Shown here piece by piece: positions 4,410 to 5,085 of a stretch of DNA of 5,085 bases. The translations under genes were made by a program, and so were the position numbers. Origin of the DNA: Candidatus Aminicenantota bacterium (GTDB lineage: Bacteria; Acidobacteriota; Aminicenantia; UBA2199); contig JAGLQA010000127.1 of the NCBI GenBank assembly GCA_023137075.1, positions 1 to 5,085 of the forward strand, read 5' to 3'. Position 1 is the stretch's first letter, and every line of letters begins with the position of its first letter. The notes below the pieces were generated by a model that ran no database searches, had not been told where the DNA came from, and saw only the letters and a list, made by a program, of their open reading frames with translations.

Positions 4410-5085
4410 ATGGATGAGGCCCCCTGCTATAAACGTGTCCTCTTAAAACTAAGCGGAGAGGCACTAAAAGGGGAGAAGGATTTCGGAATATCCGAAACAG
4501 TCATAAGTAGAATTTCCGAAGAGATCAAACAGGCACACGATTTAGGTGTCGAGATTGCCGTCGTAATAGGCGGCGGTAATTTTTTTCGGGGCGGTAAGGG
4601 AAACAATCCCGGCATCGACAGGGCAGCGGCGGATTACATGGGAATGTTGGCCACAATCATGAACGGAATCGCCCTGCAGGGTGTACTGGAAAAAAAAGGC
4701 CTACCCACCAGGTTGGTATCCGCCCTTGAAGTAGAAGCGGTGGCGGAACCTTTTTTTAGAAGCAGGGTTTTAAGGCATTTAGAAGAAGGCCGGGTCGTCG
4801 TTTTTTCCGGCGGAACGGGGAATCCTTTTTTTACCACCGATACGGCCGCCGCCCTAAGAGCCATCGAAATTAACGCCGATGTGTTGTTAAAAGCCACCAT
4901 GGTTGACGGTGTATATGAGGATGATCCGAAAAAAACAAAGGGTCTAAAAAAGTTTGACCAAATCTCCTATTTCGATGTGCTGGCCAGGGAGTTGAAGGTA
5001 ATAGACAGCACGGCAGTGACCCTGTGTAAAGAAAACAATCTACACATCAAAATATTTAACATCACGAAAAAAGGCAATATTCTAA
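4410..5085 (+). CDS. pyrH: UMP kinase (PyrH), 3' end cut off by the window
   Basis: PyrH phosphorylates UMP to UDP with ATP in pyrimidine nucleotide synthesis. Bacterial PyrH belongs to the amino-acid kinase fold and acts as a hexamer, usually regulated by GTP and UTP. The 225 visible residues show the nucleotide-binding VLLKLSGEAL (10-19), VVIGGGNFFRG (51-61), MGMLATIMNGIALQ (77-90), the UMP-site block SGGTGNPFFTTDTAAALR (133-150) and LKATMVDGVYEDDPKK (160-175). The frame is open to the edge. By comparison with the 241-residue E. coli enzyme, roughly 10-20 residues are missing. ATG 4410 starts one base after the tsf stop and has no good Shine-Dalgarno site, so translation probably depends on coupling to tsf. 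frr, the usual next gene, would lie beyond the edge. Confidence 0.96.
   Translation, partial: MDEAPCYKRVLLKLSGEALKGEKDFGISETVISRISEEIKQAHDLGVEIAVVIGGGNFFRGGKGNNPGIDRAAADYMGMLATIMNGIALQGVLEKKGLPTRLVSALEVEAVAEPFFRSRVLRHLEEGRVVVFSGGTGNPFFTTDTAAALRAIEINADVLLKATMVDGVYEDDPKKTKGLKKFDQISYFDVLARELKVIDSTAVTLCKENNLHIKIFNITKKGNIL

Overview
This is a bacterial housekeeping segment. All eight genes lie on the + strand: pth, rpsT, a PD-(D/E)XK nuclease gene, rplM, rpsI, rpsB, tsf and pyrH, which runs off the right edge. The sequence leans AT-rich, with strong purine bias in places. Shine-Dalgarno (SD) sites are strong (GGAGG or AAGGAG cores) and start codons are ATG or TTG. The continuous order rplM-rpsI-rpsB-tsf-pyrH joins two clusters that are separate in E. 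coli. From general knowledge, L13-S9-S2-EF-Ts linkage is common in the Bacteroidetes/FCB assemblage and some candidate phyla. I therefore favour an FCB-like or poorly sampled lineage, at low confidence, and cannot name a species. EF-Ts is the short Thermus-type form, and S2 has a long acidic C-terminal tail.

Layout. Bases 1-146 are AT-rich and non-coding, with short phased repeats and two tandem extended -10 elements that probably drive pth (147-722). A near-consensus sigma70-type promoter, TTGACA-N17-TATGAT, begins over the pth stop codon and should start a very short leader for rpsT (772-1044). The nuclease gene (1074-1838, or from 1053) follows rpsT closely and probably shares its transcript. 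A second TTGACA promoter just after the nuclease stop should drive rplM (1895-2341), rpsI (2354-2758), rpsB (2769-3806), tsf (3809-4408) and pyrH (4410 to the edge). The gaps in this second unit are 1-12 bases and no terminator is visible.

Function. Most of the genes serve translation: peptidyl-tRNA recycling (Pth), small-subunit proteins S20, S9 and S2, large-subunit protein L13, and elongation factor EF-Ts. PyrH makes UDP for RNA synthesis. The exception is the nuclease, a small stand-alone RecB/AddB/Cas4-type protein with a complete catalytic motif set and the four cysteines expected for an iron-sulfur cluster. It is the gene with the least predictable role. No CRISPR array, Cas1/Cas2 gene, mobile element, tRNA or rRNA is present, and I see no evidence for a new multi-gene system. 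The points most worth checking are the nuclease in its ribosomal setting and the roughly 110-residue acidic tail of S2.
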